From Hypomesus transpacificus (Eukaryota; Chordata; Actinopteri; Osmeriformes; Osmeridae): 64,000 nucleotides of DNA. Shown piece after piece: positions 1 to 40,654 of the stretch. The notes beneath the pieces were generated by a model. That model searched no databases and was not told where the DNA came from. It worked only from the letters and a program-made list of their open reading frames with translations. The stretch's first letter is position 1. Each line of letters begins with the position of its first letter. The position numbers and the translations under genes are program-made. The stretch is from the NCBI RefSeq assembly GCF_021917145.1, contig NC_061062.1, positions 5,795,847-5,859,846 on the forward strand, written 5' to 3'.

Positions 1-2955
<2,955 letters not shown>

Positions 2956-3571
2956 GTATACTGCATCCCTGTTGCTACGTCAATATTTACAACCATGATA
3001 AGCTTTTCAGTCAGTGCAGGATAGCCCTGGGAAACAGTCAGAAGATCCATGGTTTTGATTGGGCGTGCAGGTGTGTCTCCTGGTTATGATGTCATTCTAT
3101 GCACTTGTGTAATACTGAACTGTCATGTCAGGATCTTGGAGGATTTCCTGTCCGACCACAGTGAGAACCTTCAGGAGTGGAGCCTGGCTGTTTTACCCTC
3201 TGAGCATATATGTTAACAATTCTTCGAATACCACCAACTTGACCCTAAAAGTACAATTACTGGAAGTACCATTTCTCAGTGGCTTTGCCTGTATTTAAGG
3301 CCTATTTAGTTGTATTTTGTGTGACTATTTAGAATGACAACGAGCAGAAAATCTGCTCTGCTTTGTAGGTGTTTGTGTAGAATTACATCATGACATACTG
3401 CCTTATCTTGTTTGCCAAATGTCTTTTATATATTGAGTAAGTGATGTTTCTTGGTGGCAAACTGACTTGTTTTGGTTAATACTGATTGTCTTCAGTAAGT
3501 TATAATAATGTGTTTCAATTTACCGTCATCAAATAGTTAAAACATGGTATAGCCAGCAAAGTCCATCTTGT

Positions 3572-3577
3572 TTTATT
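3572..3577 (-). terminator. Possible dmac2l polyadenylation signal inside cdkl1 3' UTR
   Basis: The minus strand reads AATAAA here (plus strand TTTATT), about 500 bp beyond the dmac2l stop. If used, the dmac2l 3' UTR would overlap that of cdkl1. No transcript data support it. Confidence 0.25.
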
Positions 3578-3648
3578 CAAAATAATGTCTAAAAGCCAGA
3601 CTGTTTACTGCACTTTAGACTGTTCTCTGAAATGTGGTACATGCAGTA

Positions 3649-3654
3649 AATAAA
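3649..3654 (+). terminator. Putative cdkl1 polyadenylation signal
   Basis: An AATAAA lies about 695 bp after the cdkl1 stop. A second AATAAA lies at 3908-3913, so alternative 3' ends are possible. The interval 2956-3913 has no other coding signal and is read as 3' UTR. Confidence 0.5.
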
Positions 3655-4083
3655 ACAAAACAATTCTTCATGTAGTAACGATTCCTCAAATAAGGTGCTA
3701 AGGATTTAACTAGCCATGTATCTTCCACCTGACACAATGAAATGCCAAATTAATCCTGGTTTAAATGACTAATGATTCGTTGTCATCCTCCATTTTTTCA
3801 CGTAGATATCTTCCTCGATGTACTTTTTGTATGGTTGTGCTTGATACGACGAATGCCGAAAAAAGACTAGGATAGGCAAATCTGTCAAACTACGTTGAAG
3901 TCAGTGGAATAAAGTGCTGTATAATGAAAGCCTCAGCCTTCCCCATTCTTCCCCCCCACATCAGCTTCGGAGGGAGCTTCTATCATGTTGTCATGGCACC
4001 TGTGATGGCCACAGGCTCCACGACAGCCCCTGCTGCTGGCTAAGCCCCTCTGAACCCAGGACTGGGATGCACAGGGAGTCACG

Positions 4084-5649
4084 CTAGTCAAGGTCCAGGT
4101 CTATTTCCAGGCGGGGCAGAGCCGTCTGTAACCTCTCCACAGTCTTGTCCTTCTCCTTCAGCCCAGGCAGGTCACTGAGAAATAACGTCTCCAGCCTCCT
4201 TTGGGTTGTACCATCCCAGCATAAAATAGAAATTACTAACATGACTGAATGAGAGGTATGACGTCACTGACAAAAAGGTGCTCTGTCGCTCGAATGGATG
4301 TCAAACACACTCACCGGAGCTTGTGCAGAGCAATGACGCCCTTATCTGTCACGTTACCACAGGAAACCACCTCCAGAGCATGCAAGCTGTCCTGCAGGTT
4401 CTCCACTGAGCTCAGCTTCTCCAGACAGGCATCCTCAATATAAATGCACTTGTTGAACTTGATTTCCTCCAAATACTGCAAGCCGTCTATGAAGCAGAAA
4501 GAAATGCGTTCAGAACGTCCACCGACTGACCGCCGCGTCCTCTCAACTCTAGTTTCAACTGTGAACCCAGAAAGGCTTGGCCTGGCATGACACCTGACAC
4601 AGGGTCACAGATGACGCCGAGAAGTCTCTCTTACGGGTGTAAAACATCCCGCTAGCTGACGTCACTGGAGGCTACACTGTCTGGGAGAGAGCGGCTTTCA
4701 CCTCGCATGCCCCAGAACACAGCCTGGTGTCGTGTTTTGAGCTGAATCGTCAAGACAACTTGAGGAGTTTGTGCGACAGATCACAAGCCATAGCACTAAA
4801 CTAATTGATTTAGAATTCCATTTGATTGTTAGTTGACTGCTGATTTTTGCTATTACAGATAAACCAGTATAAAGGATCCCTGTTGCGTATTCCACAACTG
4901 AGCGATATCGTTAACGGCTTCATATTAAAGCCCCCTTTAGAACAACAAAGCAAGATCAAAACGTGTCTGTCTGAGCGCTGAACCCACCCAGGTGATCGAA
5001 CCCCTGGTGCATGATGCAGGACTCTGTGGCATCGATGGCCTGGATCTTGTATCGTCCCAGGGGACCAGTGGGGAGCCCGTTGTAATCGTGATGAAAGCGG
5101 TCGAACCCCTGGAACCTCACTTTGGCCCCACATCTCAGCAACCACTCTGCAGCTGCCCGGTCCGGACCCACGGCCTTCATACGCTCATGGTCAACCCTGA
5201 GGACCCAGATTAAACAGCAGAGCATGACCACTGAACAGTCTCATAGCCTCATGCAATTTGTATTGTATGGCTGTAGTTTAATGGATAAATGGTAATGTTT
5301 AATTGGATCATGCTTTTTGGTGAAATAAGGATTTGTCGTTTTTCTATTGCATTGTTAAAACCTGAAAAACCTGCAGTGAGGAGTTTAGTACTGGGTTTAG
5401 TCTGGTAACGAACTTGCTACTGTCATGCAATTTACAAAGTATTTCAACAACTATCGGTAAAAAAAAAACAGTATTCCAGGTTGTATTTATTTATTTATTT
5501 AAATATAATAAAACATTGTTGTCTAAGTGCTTGGTGAAGGTCACTCACTTGTTGAACACGGCATTGAGCCAGCCCCAGAACCCCCTGGTAGTGTTTGGTC
5601 CAGACCTCCGGGAAAATGCAGTCTGGGCTGCTTTTGACAACAGCCTCAT
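4084..5649 (-). CDS. dmac2l: Distal membrane-arm assembly component 2-like (ATP synthase coupling factor B / subunit s)
   Basis: Mitochondrial leucine-rich-repeat-like protein historically called ATP5S. In transcript order the coding exons are 5549-5649, 4988-5196, 4315-4486 and 4084-4198, totalling 198 codons plus stop, close to the 200-215 residues of vertebrate homologs. The N terminus (MRLLSKAAQTAFSRRSG) is basic and hydroxyl-rich without acidic residues, as expected for a matrix-targeting peptide. Recognisable blocks are WGWLNAVFN, VDHERMKAVGPDRAAAEWLL, GRYKIQAIDATES, LEEIKFNKCIYIEDACLE and the C-terminal LFLSDLPGLKEK. Homology to complex I assembly factor DMAC2 is family knowledge. It sits tail-to-tail with cdkl1 and head-to-head with l2hgdh, as in human. 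The start is the first ATG of exon 1; a noncoding 5' exon may exist between 5650 and 6250. Confidence 0.9.
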
Positions 5650-6258
5650 TTTGAACCTAAAAATGACATTAAAATACGTTTTGTTTTAAATACACTGTTT
5701 ACTGTTCCTACATTGAAACATCGCCAATGCAAACTAACTAAGTAGTTGTAAGACATCTACTTTACATGCTAACTGTAATCCACCTGCTTGTCTGCAGACA
5801 AGCCCTTCGCCAGATCCCCTGCTGACATGCAGCTTCTCTAATGTTTCAATCGTTTACATACATTTTTCTTACAAAACATGAAAGGCTACCTGCGTTGCAT
5901 AACACTCAAACGCAGTTCTACGTAATATACATTGGCTAACCTCAATTCACAAGAAAGCTGTCGACGTTTGTATTTCTCCTGGGTTTCTATCAGACTGTTG
6001 GTTTGTTGCACACAGTCAATAGTCAGTCGTCACTAACGCAGTTCGATAAATCTGACCTTTAACCCGAGCACGCACCTACAGCGCGCTATCCTATTGGTGT
6101 ACGTCAAGGTGGGTGGGGCATCAAGTGGGTGGAGCTTCGAGCGTCCTGACAGCAGAGAGCTAACCTGCGAGGTTCAGTAATGACAGGTTTATGGTAGCAA
6201 GTAGTTCTATTATCAGGATAATGGTTTTTGAAGCATAAGGTCTTTAGTAACGACCGTA
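5650..6258. promoter_or_regulatory. Shared head-to-head promoter region of dmac2l and l2hgdh
   Basis: The two start codons point away from each other across 609 bp. The interval contains an inverted CCAAT box (ctattggtg near 6093) and GC-rich GGTGGGTGGGGC-type boxes around 6110-6135, with no obvious TATA box. This fits a bidirectional housekeeping promoter; the transcription start sites are not determined. Confidence 0.45.
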
Positions 6259-9200
6259 ATGATTTGGACTTTAAAAACGAGTGCAGTCGCTGCGTTACTG
6301 GCTACACAACCAAAGCTCTCGACGTGCTGTATTACAGCGAGACACCTTCACAAGTGAGTAGGCTATAGTGTGCGTTTTGCCATGGTTTGAATAACATTTG
6401 TTGCTGTGGTTGCCTTTACGTTGTCTACACTGAGCAAAGGAAATATGCAGCTCTTTCATCTCTAGGACAATTGTGAAGAACTGTACCAAAACTATAGTTA
6501 GCTGAACTTCTGTTCCGTAACTGCAGTTATAACGGGTTCCCGGAGGAAAGACCAAAGTTCTCTTGTCTTGGCAAAAATGTCACGCACGCACGTAGTGCCC
6601 GTTAACCTGCCTCCTATAACAAAACATTTTGACCGTTGCAGAACAGCGAGGTGTTGCAGGGTCCGAGGCCTTATGGTCCCTCTCTCCTCATGGAACTGGA
6701 CAAACAAAACTGTTGTGGGTCTTGGGATTCTCCCCAGCCAACAGTGACTGTTCATTTTCCTTTCAGTGCTTATGATGTGGCTGTGGTGGGTGGTGGCATT
6801 GTTGGTCTGGCCACAGCCAGGGAGCTCATTCTCAGACATCCCACACTGAGCTTTGTTTTGCTGGAGAAGGAGAAAGAGTTGGGTGAGTAGGGATGGGGAG
6901 GATTGTAGCACGGGGACATTTCTGCTTTGCATGACTGTAGATGTCTTGTCTGTCTCATATCCACACCTCTTATTTGTGCTACTCGGACAAGCAGCCATGC
7001 ACCAGAGTGGACACAACAGTGGAGTCATCCACAGTGGGATCTACTACACCCCCGGTTCCCTGAAGGCCAGACTGTGTGTGCGAGGGGCCACCCTAGCCTA
7101 CGACTACTTAGAAAAGAAGGGCATTCCTTACAAGAGATGTGGGAAGGTATGTAACTACAGGATGCCAAATAATCCAAGCTATCCATATGCACTCCTTGAG
7201 GACTAGACAAAAGTTTGTTGACTTGATTGGTAAACAGTGCATGGTAAACACAAGTTGACCCTTTGAATTGAAGAAATTCTCTTCTTTAGGAGCCACATAT
7301 CAAACTCAATGTAAATTCATCCGTAAAAGTATGCATACCGAGAAAACGGGAAAACAACGTAGGCCTACGCAACGTTTCTCAGATTAACGAACGACCAATT
7401 ACACGTTTGTCTTCATAGATTCTTAATTTGGGATTGTGCGCACATGAACAACCTAATAATGTATCAACCCATTGTGCCCTCATAGTAACAGGTGTGCTGC
7501 ATAGGGAGTCCGGTGGCTGAGCGGTTAGGGGATCAGGCTATTAATCAGAAGTTTGCCGGTTCGATTCCCGGCCGTGCCGAATGACGTTGTGTCCTAGGGC
7601 AAGGCACTTCACCCTACTTACCTCGGGGGAATGTCCCTGTACTTACTGTAAATCGCTCTGGATAAGAGCGTCTGCCAAATGACTAAATGTAAATGTCCAA
7701 AGCACTAATTAGCCAAAATTTGGGAAACCGGTTTTCACTGCAATTCACTCTTTAATGTTGGCCTGGTCAACGCAGTGTAGGCCTAATGGTGCGTGTCCAC
7801 TACAGCGGAGCGGGCGGGCGTCTGCTTCAAATTCAATTTCAATGCAACCGGGCGTTGACGCTCGTGTGGGGCATTGTGGGAGTGTTGTTTGGGTGTTTTT
7901 GCTTAGGTGTTGTTGCTTCGTCATGAGGGGTGTGCTTGTTTCGACAGCTCATCGTTGCCGTGCAACAAGAGGAGGTCCCCAGACTCCAAGCCCTGTACGA
8001 GCGGGGGCTGAAGAACAAAGTGCGTGACCTCAGCGTGATTGATGCCAGGGGGATCCGGGAGCGCGAGCCGTACTGCAGGGTGAGGGACCAGGTCATTTTT
8101 AGAGGTTGCTTTTGTGCTTGACACTGTTGATGATAACAGATCCGGATTAAGTCTAAATACATCAATCCAGTATGTATGAATGTAATCGTGAGTTGTCTTT
8201 CCAGGGAGTGATGGCCTTGGATTCTCCCTACACTGGCATTGTAGACTGGAGACTAGTGTCTCTGACCTACGGAAGAGACTTCCAAGAGGCCGGAGGGACA
8301 GTGGTGACTGAATATGAGGCCAGCGACATGGTCATGGCCAGAGAGAGCTCACCTGCTAGCACTGAGGGTGTGTTGACTTACGTAGACCCCGGCACTCTGT
8401 AAACAAATACACTCAAACGGTGTCCTCACTGATTAATATTGCTTTTTTCAGGAATTAAATATCCCATTGTCATCCGAGAAACAAAGGTAGGCAACTACTG
8501 TCTGCGTATAGAAGATAAGGAGAGTGAGAAAGAGAGAGACAAAATGTATACATCTGTTACGGAGAGAAAGAAAGCATGATGATTTTGAAGCTGTGTGTGT
8601 GCTGTACCCCCAGGGCAGGGAGGTGAGATGCCGCTACGTCCTGACCTGCGGAGGCCTGTACTCTGACCGCCTGTCCCAGATCTCTGGCTGCAGCCCAGAG
8701 CCCAGGATCGTGCCTTTCAGGGGGGACTACCTGGTCCTAAAGCCAGAAAAGCACTACCTCGTTAAGGGCAATATCTACCCGGTTAGTACTGAATGTTTAA
8801 GTGCACTCGAAAGCTGTTTCAGATCACCCTGAGTTAGGGGAGAAATCATTACAGCTCAGAGGTGGAGCATTTGACTGCAGATCAAGAGTTCACAAGTTAA
8901 AATCCCCTCCTCTCTTTGGCTTTTGATGAAAGCGTTGGCTAAATGAATACCTGATGAAAAGCTGTATGTGTGTAGGTCCCGGATCCTCGTTTCCCATTCC
9001 TTGGAGTTCACTTCACTCCTCGTATGGATGGCAGCGTTTGGCTTGGTCCCAACGCCGTCTTAGCCTTCAAACGGGAGGGCTACAAAGTGAATGACTTTAA
9101 TATCAGAGACTTTGGAGATGCGATTTCTTTCAGGTAACATACAGTACATGGTAGTGTTCTCATTAGGCAGTCACAATATGACTCTCCTTCATCCTTGTTG

Positions 9201-9710
9201 AATAATTAATATACTGTATTCTCTATCACTAAATGGTGCGGCTCTAATTTACAGAGGCCTCCAAAAACTAGTGCTGAAGAACATGGTGTATGGTGTTGGA
9301 GAGATGTACAGGGGGCTGTTTATTGGTGCTCAGGTCAAAATCCTGCAGAAATACATCCCAGAGCTCTCTCTGAGTGATGTGCTCAGGTAAGCACCATTAG
9401 CCTCAATTAACACTATAAGTATCATTGAAAAAGTACATTTATTCAGGAGGAACCAAAACTGCTTCCTGCACTGTTCTGTCATGGTTATGTCATTGGGCTT
9501 GATGTCTGTTTCAGGGGTCCCGCAGGGGTACGTGCTCAAGCTCTGGACCGTGAGGGGAACTTGGTGGATGACTTTGTGTTTGATGGCGGGGTGGGGGATG
9601 TGGGTGGGAGAGTACTGCATGTGCGCAATGCTCCCTCACCTGCAGCCACCTCCTCCCTGGCTATTGCAGAGATGATCGCAGATGAGGTGGAGAAACGCTT
9701 TGCACTGTAG
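6259..9710 (+). CDS. l2hgdh: L-2-hydroxyglutarate dehydrogenase, mitochondrial
   Basis: FAD-dependent enzyme that oxidises L-2-hydroxyglutarate to 2-oxoglutarate in mitochondria (metabolite repair). Ten coding exons: 6259-6353, 6767-6882, 6995-7146, 7948-8079, 8205-8367, 8452-8486, 8614-8781, 8976-9133, 9255-9386 and 9515-9710, giving 448 codons plus stop (human about 463). The N terminus [19 protein letters not shown] looks like a mitochondrial presequence. The dinucleotide-binding motif is [16 protein letters not shown], followed by [49 protein letters not shown] and the C-terminal [20 protein letters not shown] block typical of the family. The exon 3 acceptor was set at 6995 so that the product reads ELAMHQSG like homologs. 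The gene is intact. Intron 3 holds a tRNA-derived SINE and intron 7 a decayed one. Confidence 0.96.
7504..7696 (+). mobile_element. tRNA-derived SINE (plus orientation) in l2hgdh intron 3
   Basis: A Pol III box A-like segment (tggctgagcggtta) and box B (ggttcgattccc) lie about 30 bp apart, followed by a body and a 3' tail reading gcgtctgccaaatgactaaa. The tail resembles the end of the L2-type LINE at 62940-62992, the usual SINE/LINE tail partnership. It is not a tRNA gene: the 3' half continues into SINE body and no cloverleaf closes. Confidence 0.75.
8868..8950 (+). mobile_element. Decayed second-type tRNA-derived SINE fragment
   Basis: The segment reads like the head of a tRNA-Cys-like SINE (gctcagaggtggagcatttgactgcag, in part) followed directly by an L2-like tail remnant (gaaagcgttggctaaatgaa). 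The body is missing or eroded. It lies in l2hgdh intron 7. Confidence 0.45.
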
Positions 9711-11657
9711 AGAGACCAGATACTGTTGTAAGAGGGAGGTTTGAGCTCGCAACCTGAGCACTTCCATGGGTATATGATGTGGACACTGACATATTTTACC
9801 TTGTACTCAGAGGAGAGAAAATCCTGTTTCTAGTTTCCTGGAGATCATTAATAATTAAATCATTGTAATGGATAAAGATATTTTTTTGTAAACAACACGG
9901 ATGAAATGTAGTTGGTTCCAGACATTATGGATTGTATTTAATAACTTGAAGATATATTTTTGATATATATTTCTATGACAAATTACCATTGAAATATGAC
10001 TTGGATTGGCTTCTGAAAATGTATCAGTGGCTTACTGATTTATATCAGATAATGGTTTGATTTATGCTGCTACAGTGTCCATATTTTACTGAACTGATGT
10101 ATGCTGTTGTGTCAAATAACTGGTAAACTTGAACCTTTGTTTTTAGATATCATTAAATTATATATATACAGACAACTTGTCATTCAAATTAATATATTGT
10201 TGCTCTGATGAGATGTATTGGCTTTCTGAAAGGTTCACCTTGACACGTTGAATCAACTCTTCTTTCAATTATTTCAGTTATTGCATTGTCTTTTTTCAAA
10301 GCAAGAAAAAGTATGTGCCCACTTGGTGGCAGTCTTCCTGCAAGAAAACTGACTACTGAAGGTCGTCAGATTTTTTGTGAAGTATCACCACTGTTTGCAT
10401 TTTTATTACACTGAGGGAATTCAAAAAATGCTGTTGCTTTATCTAATTTCACTCATCAGGGACAGTCTTGAAGCAAAGGGTCCGTTCCATTCCAACTTCG
10501 TTTGGTTCTTTGATGATATTCTGTGAAATCCAAGCATTTGTTTCGCTTTTCTTAGTTTCTAGATGACGTAAAACGAAAGAATGTACGTTAATAGATTGTA
10601 TGAAGAATTTTCATTTTCGTAACCGGCAAACCCTCAATCGAGTTTCTTCCCGACTCGTGCATTAACCGAACTGGGTATCTTCATACGCAGACGCAGACCG
10701 AAAGCATCTGTCTAGGCAGGTCTCGGCGCAAAGTGTGTAGCGAAGTGGGAGGCCGAGATTCAGGCAGACAGACGCACAGAGAGTTTGTGCGAACATCAAC
10801 GATAACAAAACACCTCAACGCCTTTATGCAATTTATTGAACAAGCCATTAAGATATGCCACGGATTATAACTTCACAAGTGGATTCATTCTTGTTCGGCG
10901 CAGTGGACCGACGCGGACAAAATGACCGTTTTTGAAGTAAACAGGAGAAAGTCTCCTTCTTGATTTGAATGAGGGTGCCACAACATTACCAAGAGTGCTC
11001 CAAGGCCATGATAGAAGGAGCCTGCTGTGCATACAGATGTGCCCTTGCTACGATATATCAACTTGGTAGTAGCTATCCAGATAGCTAACATCATTTGAAA
11101 GCTATTTAAAAAGTAAATTTTTTGCTTCGTTCAAGAAACTTAATTTTGACAGTTTGCGGCTTTACAGTAGCTGACAGCTTCAGTCTACTAGCTAGTTAGC
11201 TAACAGCTAGCTATTAGCTTCGCTAGCTGCACAGCAACTTGTTTATTAGCTAGCTTAGTGGTAGTTGGCTAGCTACCCTAGCTAGCTGGTTGGCTAGCTG
11301 GATAGCTAACGTTAACTAGCCATATAGCAGACACTTGACTGTTTCCTAATCTGCTAATCAAAATTGTAACTTTTGTATGAACGGCGATATGCTACGTGAA
11401 TTTTCAATGTCGCGAGCTAGTTGGCTAGTCAATGCCAATTAAGTTAGTTACCTACTAACGTTAGAGATCTTAATTTGCTGGTCTCACTAGCCAGCGTTCA
11501 CACCCGGACTTCGTGGTGTGTGGTTTGCTTTCACTGTTTGTTTAGTATTTTAAGCTACATTTTCACCGTGCTTGGACTGACCCACCCACAAGGACTATCT
11601 TGGGCCGATGCTGACAATCCAGTCCGGATCACGGCAACGTAGGACGCCGCCGCAGCC
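9711..11657 (+). other. l2hgdh 3' UTR, spacer and sos2 promoter/5' UTR
   Basis: After the l2hgdh stop the sequence is AT-rich with a candidate ATTAAA signal at 10152-10157. From about 10600 it becomes more GC- and CpG-containing toward the sos2 start. A dense run of GCTAGC/AGCTAGCT palindromic words fills about 11180-11330. The last 100 bp before the sos2 ATG are GC-rich and read as 5' UTR. No other protein or RNA gene was recognised. Confidence 0.5.
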
Positions 11658-37489
<25,832 letters not shown>

Positions 37490-37635
37490 GTCACTGCCTC
37501 CCTTTTTTTCCAGCACTGGGCGTGCTCCTCAGATGAACCGTTAACCCCGCCCCCTGCGAAGGGCACGCTGACGGAGCGGACAAAACAAACGCATCGCGAT
37601 GAAAGCTACTGATCTGGAAGAACGACCGACTTCTT

Positions 37636-37667
<32 letters not shown>

Positions 37668-38197
37668 TCACACACACACACACACTCCAACCCCTCCCAC
37701 TCACCTTCATCGACCAATCACGCCACGCCTCTCAGGGGATCAGTAGCTCCGCCTTCATTTCAGCCCCTCTGTGCCAATGAGAAACCCACACTGGAGTGCC
37801 AGCTCCAAACCAGGACCGCCGAGACACTGTGTCTGCCTGTCTGCCAGAGTGTGAGTCCGAGACTGTGTGTGTGTGTGTACTGTACATCAAAATAATGTGA
37901 GGCACTGTGTTACTTTTCTCTTGTAGAGAGGACATACTGTACTAGCTCTAGTGAACAAGACAGCAGTGGCTGTCTCTCCCACGCCCCTCCCCAACTTTAG
38001 ACACTGTGCCCCTCCCCCCCTCACCCACCCCCCAGCCAAGGAGGAGGGGGCTGGTCTCTCCAGGCTAGCCTGCAGCCCTCCACCCAGGCCTGGCCAGTCT
38101 CTCTCGCCCCCTCTCTCTTTCCTGCTGTGATTCTATGGGCATTGACACACTGTAGTGCTTCACTCAACTCTGGAGTCCTGGAGTCTGTCAGGGCTCC

Positions 38198-38262
38198 CCC
38201 AGGACCCTAACCCTAACCCCCCAGGACCCTAACCCTAACCCCCAGGACCCTAACCCTAACCC
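38198..38262 (+). repeat. Short telomere-like repeat block
   Basis: Three copies of ccaggaccctaaccctaacc lie in tandem. Each contains two CCCTAA telomeric hexamers. A related block lies at about 31560-31625 in sos2 intron 9. Confidence 0.8.
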
Positions 38263-38685
38263 CAGGACCTGTGGCCACGCCGGAGCTCTTCTGTGGAAGA
38301 GGCTCGTCCAGAGTTGGCATTTGGCAACGCTCGCCGCGTCTTTCAGCCCAACTGTAAACGAGAGACCAAAGTCTTAGTCAAGTTTATGCAGCCGGGGGGA
38401 CATAAGGGATCTGTTTCTAGGACACACAACGGCATGGGGGGGAAAAGGCCAACAGGAATTTCGCTGGCCCGCGAACCCTGGGTTACGTCCCGCTCCTCTT
38501 CGTCTACTTGTTTCTCCACTGTGCACTGTGACTGCAGGGAGGCGACTCCACAGAGCCCGGGCTGAGGACCGCCTGGCCATGGCCGCACGCTCCACTTCAG
38601 ACGGTGCCTTCGAACCCACAGCAGTGACCTCTCACCTGAAGGAGCACTGGGTTTACCAGACAGCCTGGCCGAGGGACTGGATGAC

Positions 38686-38985
38686 TGACTGACCGGCTAA
38701 CTGGGGTTGGTTGGCTGACAGGCTAACTGGGGTTGGCTGACTGACTGGCTAACTGTGGTTGGCTGACTGACTGGCTAACTGTGGTTGGCTGACTGATTGG
38801 CTAACTGTGGTTGGCTGACTGACTGGCTAACTGTGGTTGGCTGACTGACTGGCTAACTGGTTGGCTGACTGATTGGCTAACTGTGGTTGGCTGACTGACT
38901 GGCTAACTGGTTGGCTGACTGGCTGACTGACTGGCTAACTGTGGTTGGCTGACTGACTGGCTAACTGTGGTTGGCTGACTGACCT
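38686..38985 (+). repeat. About 26-bp minisatellite in the sos2 3' UTR
   Basis: The unit is near ggctaactgtggttggctga followed by ctgact, with 18-bp shortened copies lacking the gtggtt portion. About 12 copies. If the 3' UTR assignment is right, this array is part of the mature mRNA. Confidence 0.85.
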
Positions 38986-40413
38986 CCTAGGCCTGAGCAG
39001 GACGTCCTGTCTCTCCCCAGCTCCTTAAAAAGCCAAGATGATGTCTTAAAGTCCTCAGGGCTGTGCGCTGCTATCCCCACACTCCAGACAACTTCATCAC
39101 CGGTACCTTCTTCTTCTGTGGTGTGGACGCTCAGCACTGGAAGCAGCACCGACCCACCAAAGCATGGGGCAAAGGGACCGCGCCCCCTAGTGGAGCCTCC
39201 AAACATCTGAACTCACGAGAGAAGAGCCTTTCGTTCCATAGTCGTTCTCTCTCTCTCTCTTTCTCGGCCCAAAAGACATTTTCATTTTTGAAAAAGACTG
39301 AAATAATACATGCATCATGCTCGGATGTGCCTTTTTATTTGGTTTTGTATTTTACAGAATAAGCAAATGGTGTCTAAAATGCTCAAAAATAAGGTTGCCT
39401 ATGTAATGCTTAGAACAAAGCTATACACTACAAAAAAAATGTACAGGTTTGTGGATACTGTGTGTATAACATGTATACACTAACAAAATCATTTGTATGA
39501 AGTGACTTCTCTTCGTTGTTGTCTTGCACCCCTCCCCGCCCCCAGCATCTGTCTGGTCAGCTACAGCATAGCCAGCCAGCGACGCTCCTGTTTAACGGAA
39601 GAGGTCACCGTCACTCAGTCACTTCAAGACAATCCCCAGTGTTACACCCTGGGACTATAACCAGAGGAAAGCCATTCTCTCTCTCGCTCTCTCTCTCGCT
39701 CTCTCTCTCTCTCTGTGTAAATCTGTCTCTCTCTGTCTCCCTCTCTTCCCAACCACTGTTTTAAAGGAATGGAAATATACAGTCAAGACATGCCAAGCAC
39801 TTCCATGGACGTGTGCTTCACTTTGTACATCTTACTAAATGCCTTTTGATGTGGACGGCGTTTTCATAGGTTTTCAAACGCTAATACTTGAGGATGGAAT
39901 TGTATTACGGTTTGCGTTGAGTGTGTAAATATATATGTTACGTGATGAGCATAGTGAAGAATTGACCTTTTTGTTTTTCTGAGAACAGACTTTGTGCACT
40001 TTAGACTGTGCTGTTGAAGAGCCGCAGTGTTGAAGGCCATGTGTGTCGACGGCGTGCACGATGACCATGGTCCTGTACTACTGGTAAAGTCAACGTCCTA
40101 CCTGGATCAGGGCAGAAACGAGTTGTAGCCTTCACTCCCCCTTCCTCCTCCTTCTCCTCCCCCACCCCCCTCCTGTCCCCACACAGCGGAAACACCAATG
40201 GGATTCTGACTACACCAGTGATGTCACTTCCTCTTTGCCCATGGCACCTCGGTTCCCCATGACGTCAGTATTGATGTGTTGTTTTGCCCTTTTCTTCCCC
40301 CTGTCCAGATTCGATGTCCTCTGTGGCACTGTAACAGCTTGATCCTGCGGTTGGTTTATTCGGTGGTATGTGGCCTTTTAACTGTGCTTTGTATTAATGG
40401 TCTTGATGAGATT

Positions 40414-40419
40414 AATAAA
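40414..40419 (+). terminator. Putative sos2 polyadenylation signal
   Basis: AATAAA lies 235 bp before the stop codon of the convergent RhoGEF gene. Confidence 0.5.
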
Positions 40420-40654
40420 TCACCCAGTCTTATTTTGTACTTACTATTTTGTCCACTCGCCCCGTGTCTTATTTGACCTGACGGCCGTCCAGCATAGCAC
40501 TGGGAAAGAGAATATCTGCTGGTGTTCTTGAAGAGTTCGGGATCCTAAAAAGTTGAGGGGGTCCCCCTGCTGTCGCGTGTCCGTGCCCCTGGGAGGGAGG
40601 GGGGGTGCTGGGGCGGGGCAGGTCTGGGCAGAGGGCGGCGTGTGCGGCCGTGTT

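Larger units (their letters stand above)
37490..40430 (+). other. sos2 3' UTR
   Basis: The 2.9 kb after the stop contain a 26-base C homopolymer (37636-37661), telomere-like ccctaaccctaacc blocks (38198-38262), a 26-bp minisatellite (38686-38985), CT microsatellites (39670-39760) and AATAAA at 40414-40419, taken as the poly(A) signal. No coding signal was seen. Confidence 0.6.

Noticed and set aside
7504..7580. tRNA gene
   Set aside because: Box A and B are present but the sequence runs into SINE body and tail and does not close as a cloverleaf.
8172..8402. Start codon at 8172 giving a separate small protein
   Set aside because: The ATG lies in intron sequence; only 8205-8367 is l2hgdh exon 5.
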